A stretch of DNA of 64,000 bases from Thermus_A sp040290245. GTDB taxonomy: Bacteria > Deinococcota > Deinococci > Deinococcales > Thermaceae. This document shows positions 34,570-41,737 of this stretch, piece after piece. Position numbers and translations under genes: made by a program. The stretch is taken from contig NZ_PSMQ01000001.1 in the NCBI RefSeq assembly GCF_040290245.1, positions 1-64,000 of the forward strand, given 5' to 3'. Each line of letters begins with the position of its first letter. The first letter of the stretch is position 1. The notes below the pieces were generated by a model. The model saw nothing but the letters and a program-made list of their open reading frames with translations, was not told the DNA's origin and did no database searches.

Positions 34570-35207
34570 GCCTTTTTCCTAAGGAGGTCCCTAAGCTCCC
34601 CGTAAAGCCTTTTCGTCTCTTCCGGGGAGCGTCCGTACCCTGGGTAGCGGATGAGGATCTGGACGGCCTCCTTACCCAACCCCTCCTCCCTTAGCCGTTC
34701 CAAAAGCCGGTCGATGAGCCGGTGGGCCTCGGGTTTTTCCTCCTCTTCCCCTTCACCTAAAGGGAGGCGGGGTGGGGTGAACCTTCCTGTTTTCGGTTCA
34801 TAGTCCACCCACTGCTTTTCCACCCGGTACAGGTACCGCCCAATGCCGAACTTGACCGCGGCCCGCTTTAGGGCATCGGAAAAGGCGGCCTTCAGAGAGT
34901 CCCCTTCCCCCACGTCCTCCTTGGTAACCCCGTGGATGGTGAGGCGGCATTTCACCTCACAGAGCCTAGGTTTTTCCGGCCCCTCCTCTCGCAGGTAGTT
35001 GCTTCCCGAAGGGAACACCGAAAGGACCTCGTACTGGTCATGCCAGTTTTCCGGACCCACCACCTGGTCCAGCCGGTCCAGGACGCTCCTCGCGTCGATG
35101 TAGGGCACCACCAAGGCCCGGGTTTTGTCTTTGGAAACCGCCTCGATCCGCCACTGGACCTCGGTGGAGGGGAAGGGTTCGGCGAGCCTGCGCCAGATTT
35201 CCTCCAT
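34566..35207 (-). CDS. Rad52/DdrA-like single-strand annealing protein
   Basis: The N-terminal 130 residues resemble the Rad52/Rad22/DdrA family that binds and anneals single-stranded DNA. Matching parts are VVPYIDARSVLDRLDQVVGPENWHDQYE near 32-58 and GDSLKAAFSDALKRAAVKFGIGRYLY near 107-132. A helical tail of about 80 residues follows. I chose the ATG at 35207 because TACACT lies 6 nt upstream. Residues LSVFPSGSN are encoded by a 28-bp sequence also found at the end of speD. It may act in DNA repair, as DdrA does in Deinococcus. Confidence 0.75.
   Translation of the reverse strand: MEEIWRRLAEPFPSTEVQWRIEAVSKDKTRALVVPYIDARSVLDRLDQVVGPENWHDQYEVLSVFPSGSNYLREEGPEKPRLCEVKCRLTIHGVTKEDVGEGDSLKAAFSDALKRAAVKFGIGRYLYRVEKQWVDYEPKTGRFTPPRLPLGEGEEEEKPEAHRLIDRLLERLREEGLGKEAVQILIRYPGYGRSPEETKRLYGELRDLLRKKA
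34998..35025 (-). repeat. 28-bp exact repeat, copy 1 (inside the Rad52/DdrA-like gene)
   Basis: Bases 34998-35025 are identical to 52390-52417 in speD. Both copies are read in the same frame on the minus strand and encode LSVFPSGSN. The core is a 5-3-5 palindrome, TTCCC-GAA-GGGAA. Confidence 0.85.
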
Positions 35208-35213
35208 GCCTTC

Positions 35214-35241
35214 AGTGTACGGCCAGCCCGCCTTATTTCTA
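35214..35241 (-). promoter_or_regulatory. Promoter of the Rad52/DdrA-like operon
   Basis: On the minus strand TACACT (35219-35214) lies 6 nt before the ATG at 35207. TTAGAA lies 17 bp further upstream. A leaderless transcript is expected, covering the annealing protein and the phosphoesterase. Confidence 0.5.
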
Positions 35242-35248
35242 AAGGGGT

Positions 35249-35291
35249 TTGACCTTTTTCTCACCCCCTTGCTATGAGGATGGGGTATCGT
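35249..35291 (+). promoter_or_regulatory. Promoter of the small secreted protein
   Basis: TTGACC (35249-35254) and TATGAG (35273-35278) are 18 bp apart. Alternatively TATCGT (35286-35291) lies 6 nt before the ATG at 35298, the leaderless spacing seen elsewhere in the window. I cannot tell which one is used. Confidence 0.45.
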
Positions 35292-35297
35292 GAGGGT

Positions 35298-35642
35298 ATG
35301 AAAAGGATCTACGCCCTTTTGGTCTTGGCGGCCTCGGCTTTGGCCCTCGAGGTGGGGCCCATCCGCGTGAGCGCCGACCTTTCCATCCGGCTTTTCCCCC
35401 AGCTCGTCGTGGTGGAAAGGGTGCCTGAGCCTTCAGGGATTGTGGTGGTCTACCAGGGAAGCCAGGCGGAGTCGGTCTTCCGCTTTCACGATCAGGACCT
35501 TAGGGCCCGGGGCTGGCAGCGGGTGAAGTACGAAGTGAAGAAGAACGAGTGGAAGGCCGAATACCGGAAGGGGAAGGCCAAGGCCAGCCTAAGCGTCAAG
35601 GATAAGAAGGGCCGGATTGAGGTCCGGGTCAAGGAGGACTAG
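35298..35642 (+). CDS. Small secreted protein of unknown function
   Basis: I chose the ATG at 35298, which starts directly with a signal peptide (MKRIYALLVLAASALALE). An in-frame ATG at 35274 would put extra residues before it. The mature part (about 97 aa) has a beta-rich region (PQLVVVERVPEPSGIVVVYQ) and a Lys/Arg-rich C-terminal half (KYEVKKNEWKAEYRKGKAK). I do not recognise the family. It is divergent from the annealing-protein operon and followed by tRNA-Ala. Confidence 0.6.
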   Translation: MKRIYALLVLAASALALEVGPIRVSADLSIRLFPQLVVVERVPEPSGIVVVYQGSQAESVFRFHDQDLRARGWQRVKYEVKKNEWKAEYRKGKAKASLSVKDKKGRIEVRVKED

Positions 35643-35669
35643 ACAAGGCCCGTCCGGTTCCCTTACCAT
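35640..35669 (+). promoter_or_regulatory. Promoter of tRNA-Ala
   Basis: TAGACA (35640-35645) matches TTGACA at five of six positions and includes the stop codon of the upstream gene. TACCAT (35664-35669) follows after 18 bp. The start point would be near 35676, six bases before the mature tRNA. Confidence 0.55.
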
Positions 35670-35681
35670 ATGGGTCGGCCT

Positions 35682-35757
35682 GGGGCCGTGGCGCAGCTGG
35701 GAGCGCGCCTGAATCGCACTCAGGAGGTCACGGGTTCGAATCCCGTCGGCTCCACCA
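35682..35757 (+). tRNA. tRNA-Ala, anticodon CGC
   Basis: A 76-nt cloverleaf with encoded CCA. The acceptor stem GGGGCCG pairs with CGGCTCC and contains the G3:U70 wobble pair that marks alanine tRNAs. The anticodon stem CCTGA/TCAGG encloses the loop ATCGCAC, giving anticodon CGC for GCG codons. The T arm carries GGTTCGAATCC. A terminator hairpin starts 4 nt after the CCA end. Confidence 0.97.
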
Positions 35758-35760
35758 AAA

Positions 35761-35786
35761 CCCCCCGGGCACTCCGGGGGGTTTTT
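35761..35786. terminator. Intrinsic terminator after tRNA-Ala, probably bidirectional
   Basis: CCCCCCGG (35761-35768) pairs with CCGGGGGG (35774-35781) across a 5-nt loop. It is flanked by AAAA before and TTTTT after, so it can end tRNA transcription on the plus strand. It can also end the converging TPR gene, which stops at 35798, on the minus strand. Confidence 0.88.
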
Positions 35787-35797
35787 GATTGGCGGCC

Positions 35798-37702
35798 CTA
35801 CTGGAGAAGCCAATTCACCAAGGCGTTGACCAGGTCCATGCCCTGTTCGGCCAGGAGCGTGGGATCTTCCAGCACCGCGCGGTAAAAGCGGAGCACCAGG
35901 GCCTCGTCTGCTCTTTGCAAGAGCTCCCGGACGCTTTTTCCCTGGAAAGGCCCTGACTTGAGAGGTGCGGTGAGCTGGGGGGACTGGGCCAAAAGAGCGG
36001 CCTCCTGCAAGGCGGCCACGCTCCGCTTAAGGAGAAGGGCTTCGCCGTCTTCCCCCAGCATCTCCTTGGGGCTCAGGAGGTCCTGGCCTGAGAGGTCCTT
36101 GGGGATGATCCCCAGGACGTAGAGCCTGCGGGCCAGGCTCTCCTTTAGGATGGTCAGTTCGACCCTTGCCCGGGCGCCCCCGTACTGGACCTCGAGGGCA
36201 TACACCCCCTCCTCCTTGGGGGTGACCGCGGGGGCGGTGGCCTGGGCCTGTGTGGTGAGCGGCGGAAACCCCAGGGCCTTTTCTCTCTCCTCGGCGGCTT
36301 GGCCGCTTTTCAAAAGCCGGGTGATCAGGGGGGCCCTTTCCAGGTAGGGCTCTCCAGAAACCTGCACCTCTGGGAAGATGGCCTCTCCCACGCGGAAGGG
36401 GCGGGCCTCGAGGTCGCCGGGAAGGAGGGTGAGCCGGTTTAGCTTCACCTCCACCTTTGCCCCTTCCAGCCGCTTCAGGGCCCTTTGAGCGAGGAAGGCC
36501 AAGGGGCTTTGGGGTTCGGTCCGGAGGAAGGCCTGGTAGAGGGCCAGGGCCTCCTTCAGATCCCCCGCGTGTTCCAAGAGATAGGCCCGCCAGAAGAGAC
36601 CCTGAGGGGCCTCCTTCTCGTACTTGGCCCAGTCGTCCACCGCCATCCGGACATCCTCCCCCTGGTCCAGGCGCAAGGCCCGGTCGTAGGCGGCCTTGGC
36701 CCCCAGGTGGTCCCCATAGAGGGCTTTAAGGAGGCCCAGGTTGTACAGAGCCACTGCGCCGGGTTCAATCCGGAGGGCCCTTTGCGTGGCGAGAAGGGCC
36801 CGGGCCTTCTCGCCCAGGAGGTACTCGGCCCAGCCCAGGTTGGTCCAGTAAAGGGCAGAGCCGGGGGAAAGCCTCAGGGCCTGGACGAGGGCTTCCTTGG
36901 CCTTGGCCCCGTCCTCTTCCTCAAAGGCGGCATAGCTGGCCATCTCCCAGGCCAGGGGAAGGTAAGGGGCCTCCTGGGCCAGCCTCCAGGCCAGGGCCTT
37001 CCAGGAAGGGTCCTCGAGGAACCGGAGGACGAGGAGGGCCCCGAGTTTTTCTAGAGTAGTTCCACTTGATAGGGTTCTGGCCAAGGCCAGCGCCTCTTCC
37101 CGCTTCTCCTCGGCCAGGAGCTCGTAAAGGGCGTACACCCTGGGCAGTTGGCCATCTTTCCCGGAAAGGGCCTGCCAGAAGGCGGAAACCCCCTGCGGAA
37201 GGCCTGGGATCTGGACCGGTTCCCCCTGCCTGAGGCGGAGGGCTTTCCCGTGGAGCTCGTCCGGGTCCTCCCCCTGGGCCAGGGCCTGCAGGCGGGCCTC
37301 GTCGCCGCGAGGCCTGGGGGGAGGGGTGAGGTCGCGCCGCTTCAGGTGGACTTTGACCCAGAGCCAGGCGGCCGCTGGGTTGGAAAACCGCCCCTCCACC
37401 ACCCCTTCGCGGCTGGCCAGGTAAAGGGTAAGGGGTTCCGTCCGGCCCAGGAGGACGAACTCCGCCCCGGTCACCTCCCGCACCAAGGCCGCCCCCGCCC
37501 GGCTGTAAAGCCCCCCGGCCCGTTCATACCCTCCCTGCCAGGGGGGTTCGGGCAGAAGGAGGGCGGCCAGGCTGACGGGGGGGGTGCCCAGGGCCTCGGC
37601 GTACCCTTGGGCCAGGCTGTACCCCCTGGGTCCCTGGAAGGGCAGGACCAGGCCTTGGGCCAGGGCGGGGGCGAGGAGAAGGAGGAAAAGGAGCGAACGC
37701 AT
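35798..37702 (-). CDS. Secreted TPR-repeat protein
   Basis: This 634-residue protein has an N-terminal signal peptide (MRSLLFLLLLAPALAQG). An N-terminal domain of unknown type (residues 20-150) may be an ABC- or CsgG-like lipoprotein fold, since VTGAEFVLLGRTEPLTLYL is suggestive but weak. TPR repeats follow at about 250-410 (for example SALYWTNLGWAEYLLGEKARAL, AVALYNLGLLKALYGDHLGA), and the C-terminal domain is unrecognised. It is probably periplasmic or envelope-associated. TAGACT lies 6 nt before the ATG. wecG and comB lie upstream on the same strand. Confidence 0.7.
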   Translation of the reverse strand: MRSLLFLLLLAPALAQGLVLPFQGPRGYSLAQGYAEALGTPPVSLAALLLPEPPWQGGYERAGGLYSRAGAALVREVTGAEFVLLGRTEPLTLYLASREGVVEGRFSNPAAAWLWVKVHLKRRDLTPPPRPRGDEARLQALAQGEDPDELHGKALRLRQGEPVQIPGLPQGVSAFWQALSGKDGQLPRVYALYELLAEEKREEALALARTLSSGTTLEKLGALLVLRFLEDPSWKALAWRLAQEAPYLPLAWEMASYAAFEEEDGAKAKEALVQALRLSPGSALYWTNLGWAEYLLGEKARALLATQRALRIEPGAVALYNLGLLKALYGDHLGAKAAYDRALRLDQGEDVRMAVDDWAKYEKEAPQGLFWRAYLLEHAGDLKEALALYQAFLRTEPQSPLAFLAQRALKRLEGAKVEVKLNRLTLLPGDLEARPFRVGEAIFPEVQVSGEPYLERAPLITRLLKSGQAAEEREKALGFPPLTTQAQATAPAVTPKEEGVYALEVQYGGARARVELTILKESLARRLYVLGIIPKDLSGQDLLSPKEMLGEDGEALLLKRSVAALQEAALLAQSPQLTAPLKSGPFQGKSVRELLQRADEALVLRFYRAVLEDPTLLAEQGMDLVNALVNWLLQ

Positions 37703-37708
37703 GATCAG

Positions 37709-37735
37709 AGTCTACGCGCTTTTCCCTAAGGGAAA
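37709..37735 (-). promoter_or_regulatory. -10 of the secreted TPR gene with adjacent palindrome
   Basis: TAGACT (minus 37714-37709) lies 6 nt before the ATG. Just upstream, at 37721-37735, is a perfect palindrome TTTCCC-TAA-GGGAAA. It sits next to the -10, about where polymerase would contact the spacer and -35 region, which suits an operator. Confidence 0.5.
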
Positions 37736-37743
37736 TGAGACGG

Positions 37744-38460
37744 TTAAGACTTTCCGAAACGCTTTTCCTTAAGGACGAGCCCCACAAAGGTCCAAAGCCT
37801 TGGGGCCCGCCGCCAGCGCTTGGGGTCCAGCCCCACCCTGAGGAGCCACTCGAGGTGGAGCCTCTGCGCCCACTGGGGGGGGCGGCGGGCCTCCCCCGCC
37901 AGGACGTCCAGCGTTCCCCCCACGCCCATGGCCACCCGGGCCCCCAGGTGGGCTTTGTAGCGGTGGATAAAAGTTTCTTGCTTCTCCCCCAGGCCCACCA
38001 GAAGGAGATCGGGCCGGGCCTGGGCAATGGCTTCCACAACGGCTGCCTCTTCTTGGAAGAAGCCGTGGTGGGTTCCCACCACCACGCCGCCCAGCCTTTC
38101 CACCTCCTTGGCGGCCCGCTCGGCCACGCCGGGCCGAGCTCCTAGAAGGTAGACCCTGAGCCCGGGAAGGGCCCGCAGAAGCGCCAGGGTTAGGTCCACC
38201 CCCGTGACCCGCTCCGCGAGCTTTACGCCCAAAAGGCTCCTGGCCGCCCAGAGGATGCCCACCCCGTCCGGGGTGACGAGCTCCGCCTCCTCTATGGCGC
38301 GTCTAAGCGCCGCGTCGCTTTGGGCCCGGACGGCGATCTCGGGGTTCAAGGTGACCACCTGGTGGGATTTGGGTTCTGCGAGGAAGCCTTTGATGCGGGT
38401 CAGGGCCCCTTGCATGTCCACGGGGTCTAGGGGAAGGCCGAGGAGGGTTAGCCGTTCCAT
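37744..38460 (-). CDS. WecG/TagA/CpsF-family glycosyltransferase
   Basis: The family transfers N-acetylmannosamine-type sugars to lipid-linked carriers in surface polysaccharide synthesis. The 238-residue protein starts MERLTLLGLPLDPVDM and has the signatures TPDGVGILWAARSLLG near 73, ERVTGVDLT near 92, VGLGEKQETFI near 155, and MGVGGTLDVLAGEARRPP near 180. The ATG at 38460 lies inside the 3' end of the comB-like gene. The exact sugar donor is unknown. Confidence 0.88.
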   Translation of the reverse strand: MERLTLLGLPLDPVDMQGALTRIKGFLAEPKSHQVVTLNPEIAVRAQSDAALRRAIEEAELVTPDGVGILWAARSLLGVKLAERVTGVDLTLALLRALPGLRVYLLGARPGVAERAAKEVERLGGVVVGTHHGFFQEEAAVVEAIAQARPDLLLVGLGEKQETFIHRYKAHLGARVAMGVGGTLDVLAGEARRPPQWAQRLHLEWLLRVGLDPKRWRRAPRLWTFVGLVLKEKRFGKS

Positions 38461-39135
38461 GGCTCGAAACGGAAGGCGAATCGGTCCTGGGACAAGCCGT
38501 AGGCGTCCTTGGGGAANNNNNNNNNNNNNNNNNNNNNNNNNNNNNNNNNTGGCCCGGGCCAGATCCTCCGTCCGGCCCATCCGATAAAGCCGCTGCCCTT
38601 CTTGGCTTTGGAAAAGGGCTTCCTGCGGGTCGGGGAAGGCCTTGAGGAGGGCCGTTGCCAAGGCGTAGGCCCCTTCCCCCTCTGGGGCGAGTTTTCGCGC
38701 CAGGAAGCCCGCCGCTACCACCGCGCTCAGATAGGGCTCCCCTTCCCCTGCAGGCCTTATGGTCAGGGCCTTTTGGGCAAGGGTGGTGTAGACCGCGCGA
38801 GCGTTGCGAAAATTTCCGATATACACCTCCTTTTCCGCCGGGTTCAGGCTGGCCGCAAGCCCTGGGGCGAGGAGGGTGACCTCCCGGCCCTGGACCTCGA
38901 GGCTTTCCAGGGCCGAGAGGTCCAGGGTGGCGTGGAACCCCTCTGGGGGAAGCCCCTCCTTTTCCCCCAAAAGAACCCCCCCAAGAAGCCCTGCCACCTT
39001 GGGCCCCGGGGCCACCCAGACCGACCGGGCCCCGCGGGCGAGGAGGAGGGTGAGGGCGCTTCCCGTAGGCAGGACCTCTACCAAAACCACCGGCCCCTGG
39101 GCGGGAAGGTGTGGGCAAAGGGCGACCCGCAACAC
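38448..39135 (-). CDS. ComB-like protein (2-phosphosulfolactate phosphatase family), interrupted by a sequence gap
   Basis: The protein resembles the ComB family: VVLVEVLPTGSALTLLLARGA near 16-35, LLGEKEGLPPEGF near 55, EVYIGNFRNARAVY near 105, and the C-terminal FPKDAYGLSQDRFAFRF. I chose the GTG at 39135 because TATGAT lies 7 nt upstream. The gap 38517-38549 (33 N) breaks the frame. The downstream part is in frame only if the missing length is 2 modulo 3. ComB makes sulfolactate in archaeal coenzyme M synthesis, and the bacterial role is unclear. It overlaps wecG by 13 bp. Confidence 0.7.
38517..38549. other. Assembly gap of 33 N inside the comB-like gene
   Basis: The flanking coding frames of the comB-like gene do not match across 33 bases. 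A continuous gene needs a true length of 2 modulo 3, such as 32 or 35. Reading straight through gives a false fusion with the wecG frame. Confidence 0.95.
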
Positions 39136-39166
39136 GCCGCCCATCATACCGGGTAGCCTAGGGGGG
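39136..39166. promoter_or_regulatory. Divergent leaderless -10 pair of the comB-like gene and thiL
   Basis: Minus-strand TATGAT (39148-39143) lies 7 nt before the GTG at 39135. Plus-strand TAGCCT (39154-39159) lies 7 nt before the ATG at 39167. The hexamers are 5 bp apart. Confidence 0.5.
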
Positions 39167-40106
39167 ATGCGAGTGGCCGGGCTGGGTGAACGCGGGCTCT
39201 TGGCGCTTCTGGCCCCTTTGGGCTACCCCCAGGATGCCCCCTTGCCTCCGGGGGATGACGCCGGGGGGGTCTGGCTTGGGAAAAGGGGTCTTCTCTTAAA
39301 AACAGATGGGTTCCTCTACCGGGAGGTGGCCCTTAGGGGTATGGGGCCCTTTGAGGTGGGCTGGCGGGCGGTGGCGGCCACGGCCTCGGACCTCGTTGTG
39401 AAGATGGGCCGGCCTTTGGGCTTCACCTTAGGGCTCTTTATACCCCCGGATTACCCGGTGGAGGAGGTCCTGGCCCTGGTCCGGGGGGCTGCGGCGGCGG
39501 CCCGGGCCCATGGGGCGGTGCTTTTGGGAGGGGATACGAACAAGGGTGAGGAGGTGGCCCTCACGGCGAGCGGGTATGCCCTGGCCCAAAGGCCCCTTCC
39601 GCGGGCGGGTGCCCCGGGGGACCTCGTCTACTTGGCTGGGGACCGCTGGGGGAAGACGGGAGCGGCCATANNNNNNNNNNNNNNNNNNNNNNNNNNNNNN
39701 NNNNNNNNNNNNNNCGCGGGCGAGGCTCGAGCTGCTCGCTTTGGCCAGGCTTTTGAAGGGAAGTGCGGATAGCTCGGACGGCCTGGCGGAGACCTTGTGG
39801 CAGCTTTCCGAGGGGCTCGGCCTGGGGGTGGAGCTGGAAGCCTTGCCCTTGTTCCCGGAGGTTTTGGCCTATGCCAAACGCGTGGCCTTTCCAGAAGGCC
39901 AAGAGGAGAAGGCGCTCTCCTTGGTTCTTTACGGTGGGGAGGAGTTTGAGGCCGTCCTTGTGGTTTCAAAGGAGAACGCGGGCCGCCTCGAGACCAAGGC
40001 CCGGCGCCTTGGCCTTCCCCTCTTCCGGGCGGGGTGGCTGACCGAGGGGGGAGGCGTGCGATTCAAACGGGTGGAGGTGGAGCGGCGGGGGTACGCCCAC
40101 TTTTGA
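39167..40106 (+). CDS. thiL: Thiamine-monophosphate kinase, interrupted by a sequence gap
   Basis: ThiL phosphorylates thiamine monophosphate to the diphosphate cofactor. The N-terminal part has PLPPGDDAGGVWL near 25, LLLKTDGFLY, the GWRAVAATASDLVVKMGRPLGFTLGL region near 65-90 and LLGGDTNKGEE near 123. The C-terminal part has SADSSDGLAETLWQLSEG and LYGGEEFEAVLV. The gap 39671-39714 lies between them, and the frames agree only if its true length is 1 modulo 3. TAGCCT lies 7 nt before the ATG. Confidence 0.9.
39671..39714. other. Assembly gap of 44 N inside thiL
   Basis: The left side ends on a complete codon. The right side needs a gap length of 1 modulo 3 (for example 43 or 46) to keep the ThiL C-terminus in frame. 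The 44 N are therefore an estimate, or the gap conceals an indel. Confidence 0.95.
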
Positions 40107-40107
40107 G

Positions 40108-40119
40108 TACAATGCCCCT
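40108..40119 (+). promoter_or_regulatory. Leaderless-type -10 of hisC
   Basis: TACAAT (40108-40113) lies 6 nt before the ATG at 40120, one base after the thiL stop codon. Confidence 0.5.
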
Positions 40120-41160
40120 ATGACGGCCTTCAAGCCCCACCTCATGGGGCTTTCCCGGTATCCTTACACCCCCCTCGAGGCCCGGGTCAAACTGGACCAG
40201 AACGAGAGCCCCTTTGACCTTCCGGAGGCGCTGAAGCGCCAGGCCCTGGAGCGGATGGGACGGGTGGCCTGGAACCGTTACCCCTCCTTGGATGCGCGGG
40301 AGGTGCGCCAGGCCCTGGCCCGGCGCTGGGACTGGCCTCCCGAGGGGGTGGTGGTGGCCCCGGGGTCCAACCTTCTCATCCAGGCCCTGGTCCAGGCCGC
40401 CCGCCGCGTCTTGGACACCCTTCCCTCCTTTCCCCACTACGCCCATGCGGCCAGGCTGGCCGGAACGCCCTACCGGGCGGTCCTCCTAAGGCCGGAAGGG
40501 GAGGGTTTTGCCCTGGACCTCGAGGCCCTCCTCCTCCAGTTCACCGAAGGGGTCCTCTTCCTGGCCAACCCCCACGCCCCCACGGGGAGCCTATTTCCCC
40601 AGGAGGCGGTCTTGGCCCTGGCCGAGAGGGCTCAGGAGGTGGGGGGGCTTCTCGTGGTGGACGAGGCCTACCGGGAGTTCGCAGGGGTGGACCACCGGGC
40701 TCTGGCCCAGAAGAACCCGCATGTAGCGCTTTTGCGCACGTTTTCCAAGGCCTGGTCCTTAGGGGGGGTGCGGGCGGGGTATCTTATGGCCAGTCCGGAG
40801 GTGGCGGGGGTGATCCAGAACCTCCTCCCCCCTTTTGCCCTGCCCGTCCACACTACGGCGCTTCTCCTTTGTGTCCTCGAGGCCCCAGGCTACGTGGAGG
40901 AGGTGGTGCAGTACGTAAAAAGAGAGCGAGAAAGCCTTTACGAAGCCCTGAAGGCCCACCCCACCTGGAGGCCTTTAAGGAGCCACACCAACTTCCTCCT
41001 GGTCAGGACCCCGGATGCGCAAGAGGCCTTTCATAAGCTCCTCGCCCATGGGGTCCTGGTGCGCCGGCAGGACCACTACCCCCTCCTTTCTGGGGCCTTA
41101 CGGGTAACGGTGGGAAGGGCGGAGGAGAACCGGGCTTTTCTGGAGGCGGCGTATGCGTGA
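40120..41160 (+). CDS. hisC: Histidinol-phosphate aminotransferase
   Basis: This fold-type I PLP enzyme converts imidazole acetol phosphate to histidinol phosphate. The 346-residue protein has KLDQNESPFDLPEALK near 25, the cofactor loop PGSNLLIQAL near 89, NPHAPTGSLF near 152, DEAYREFAG near 182, and the Schiff-base Lys in RTFSKAWSLGGVRAGYL near 212. It heads hisC-hisB-hisH with overlapping frames. A general aromatic aminotransferase is less likely given this context. Confidence 0.9.
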   Translation: MTAFKPHLMGLSRYPYTPLEARVKLDQNESPFDLPEALKRQALERMGRVAWNRYPSLDAREVRQALARRWDWPPEGVVVAPGSNLLIQALVQAARRVLDTLPSFPHYAHAARLAGTPYRAVLLRPEGEGFALDLEALLLQFTEGVLFLANPHAPTGSLFPQEAVLALAERAQEVGGLLVVDEAYREFAGVDHRALAQKNPHVALLRTFSKAWSLGGVRAGYLMASPEVAGVIQNLLPPFALPVHTTALLLCVLEAPGYVEEVVQYVKRERESLYEALKAHPTWRPLRSHTNFLLVRTPDAQEAFHKLLAHGVLVRRQDHYPLLSGALRVTVGRAEENRAFLEAAYA

Positions 41161-41737
41161 GGCCCGGGTGGAACGGGCCACGCGGGAGACATGGGTCCGG
41201 CTTAGGCTTGGTCTGGACGGGCCTTCCGGGGGGAAGGTGGAGACGGGCCTGCCCTTTTTGGACCATATGCTCTTCCAGCTCCAGACCCACGGCCGATTCC
41301 TCCTCGAGGTGGAGGCCAAGGGGGATCTGGAGGTGGACGTCCACCACCTGGTGGAGGATGTGGGGATCGCCTTGGGCCTGGCCCTGAAGGAGGCCCTGGG
41401 CGAGGGGGTGGGCCTCGAGCGGTACGGCCACGCCTACGCCCCCATGGACGAGACCCTGGTCCTTTGCGCCTTGGACCTTTCGGGTAGGCCTCACCTGGAG
41501 TTCCGCCCCGAGGAGTGGCCGGTGGAGGGCCATGCGGGGGGGGTGAACCACTACCACCTGCGGGAGTTCCTCCGGGGCCTGGTGAGCCACGCCCAGATCA
41601 CCCTCCACCTTCGGCTCCTTTCGGGCCGGGAGGCGCACCACGTGATCGAGGCCAGCTTCAAGGCCTTGGCCCGGGCGCTTTACCAGGCCACCCGGATCAC
41701 CCGGGAGGACCTGCCCTCGAGCAAGGGGAGGCTATGA
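41153..41737 (+). CDS. hisB: Imidazoleglycerol-phosphate dehydratase
   Basis: The enzyme performs the Mn-dependent dehydration of imidazoleglycerol phosphate in histidine synthesis. The 194-residue monofunctional form has GLPFLDHMLFQLQTHG near 32, the metal motif DVHHLVEDVGIALG near 61, and AGGVNHYHLREFLRGL and GREAHHVIEASFKALARAL in the second half-repeat. Its ATG overlaps the hisC end by 8 bp. Confidence 0.96.
   Translation: MREARVERATRETWVRLRLGLDGPSGGKVETGLPFLDHMLFQLQTHGRFLLEVEAKGDLEVDVHHLVEDVGIALGLALKEALGEGVGLERYGHAYAPMDETLVLCALDLSGRPHLEFRPEEWPVEGHAGGVNHYHLREFLRGLVSHAQITLHLRLLSGREAHHVIEASFKALARALYQATRITREDLPSSKGRL

Noticed and set aside
37744..39147. A single 467-residue fusion protein across the gap at 38517-38549
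   Set aside because: The two halves are different families (ComB-like and WecG/TagA). A ComB C-terminus with its own stop is visible in another frame, and the fusion exists only because of the arbitrary number of N.
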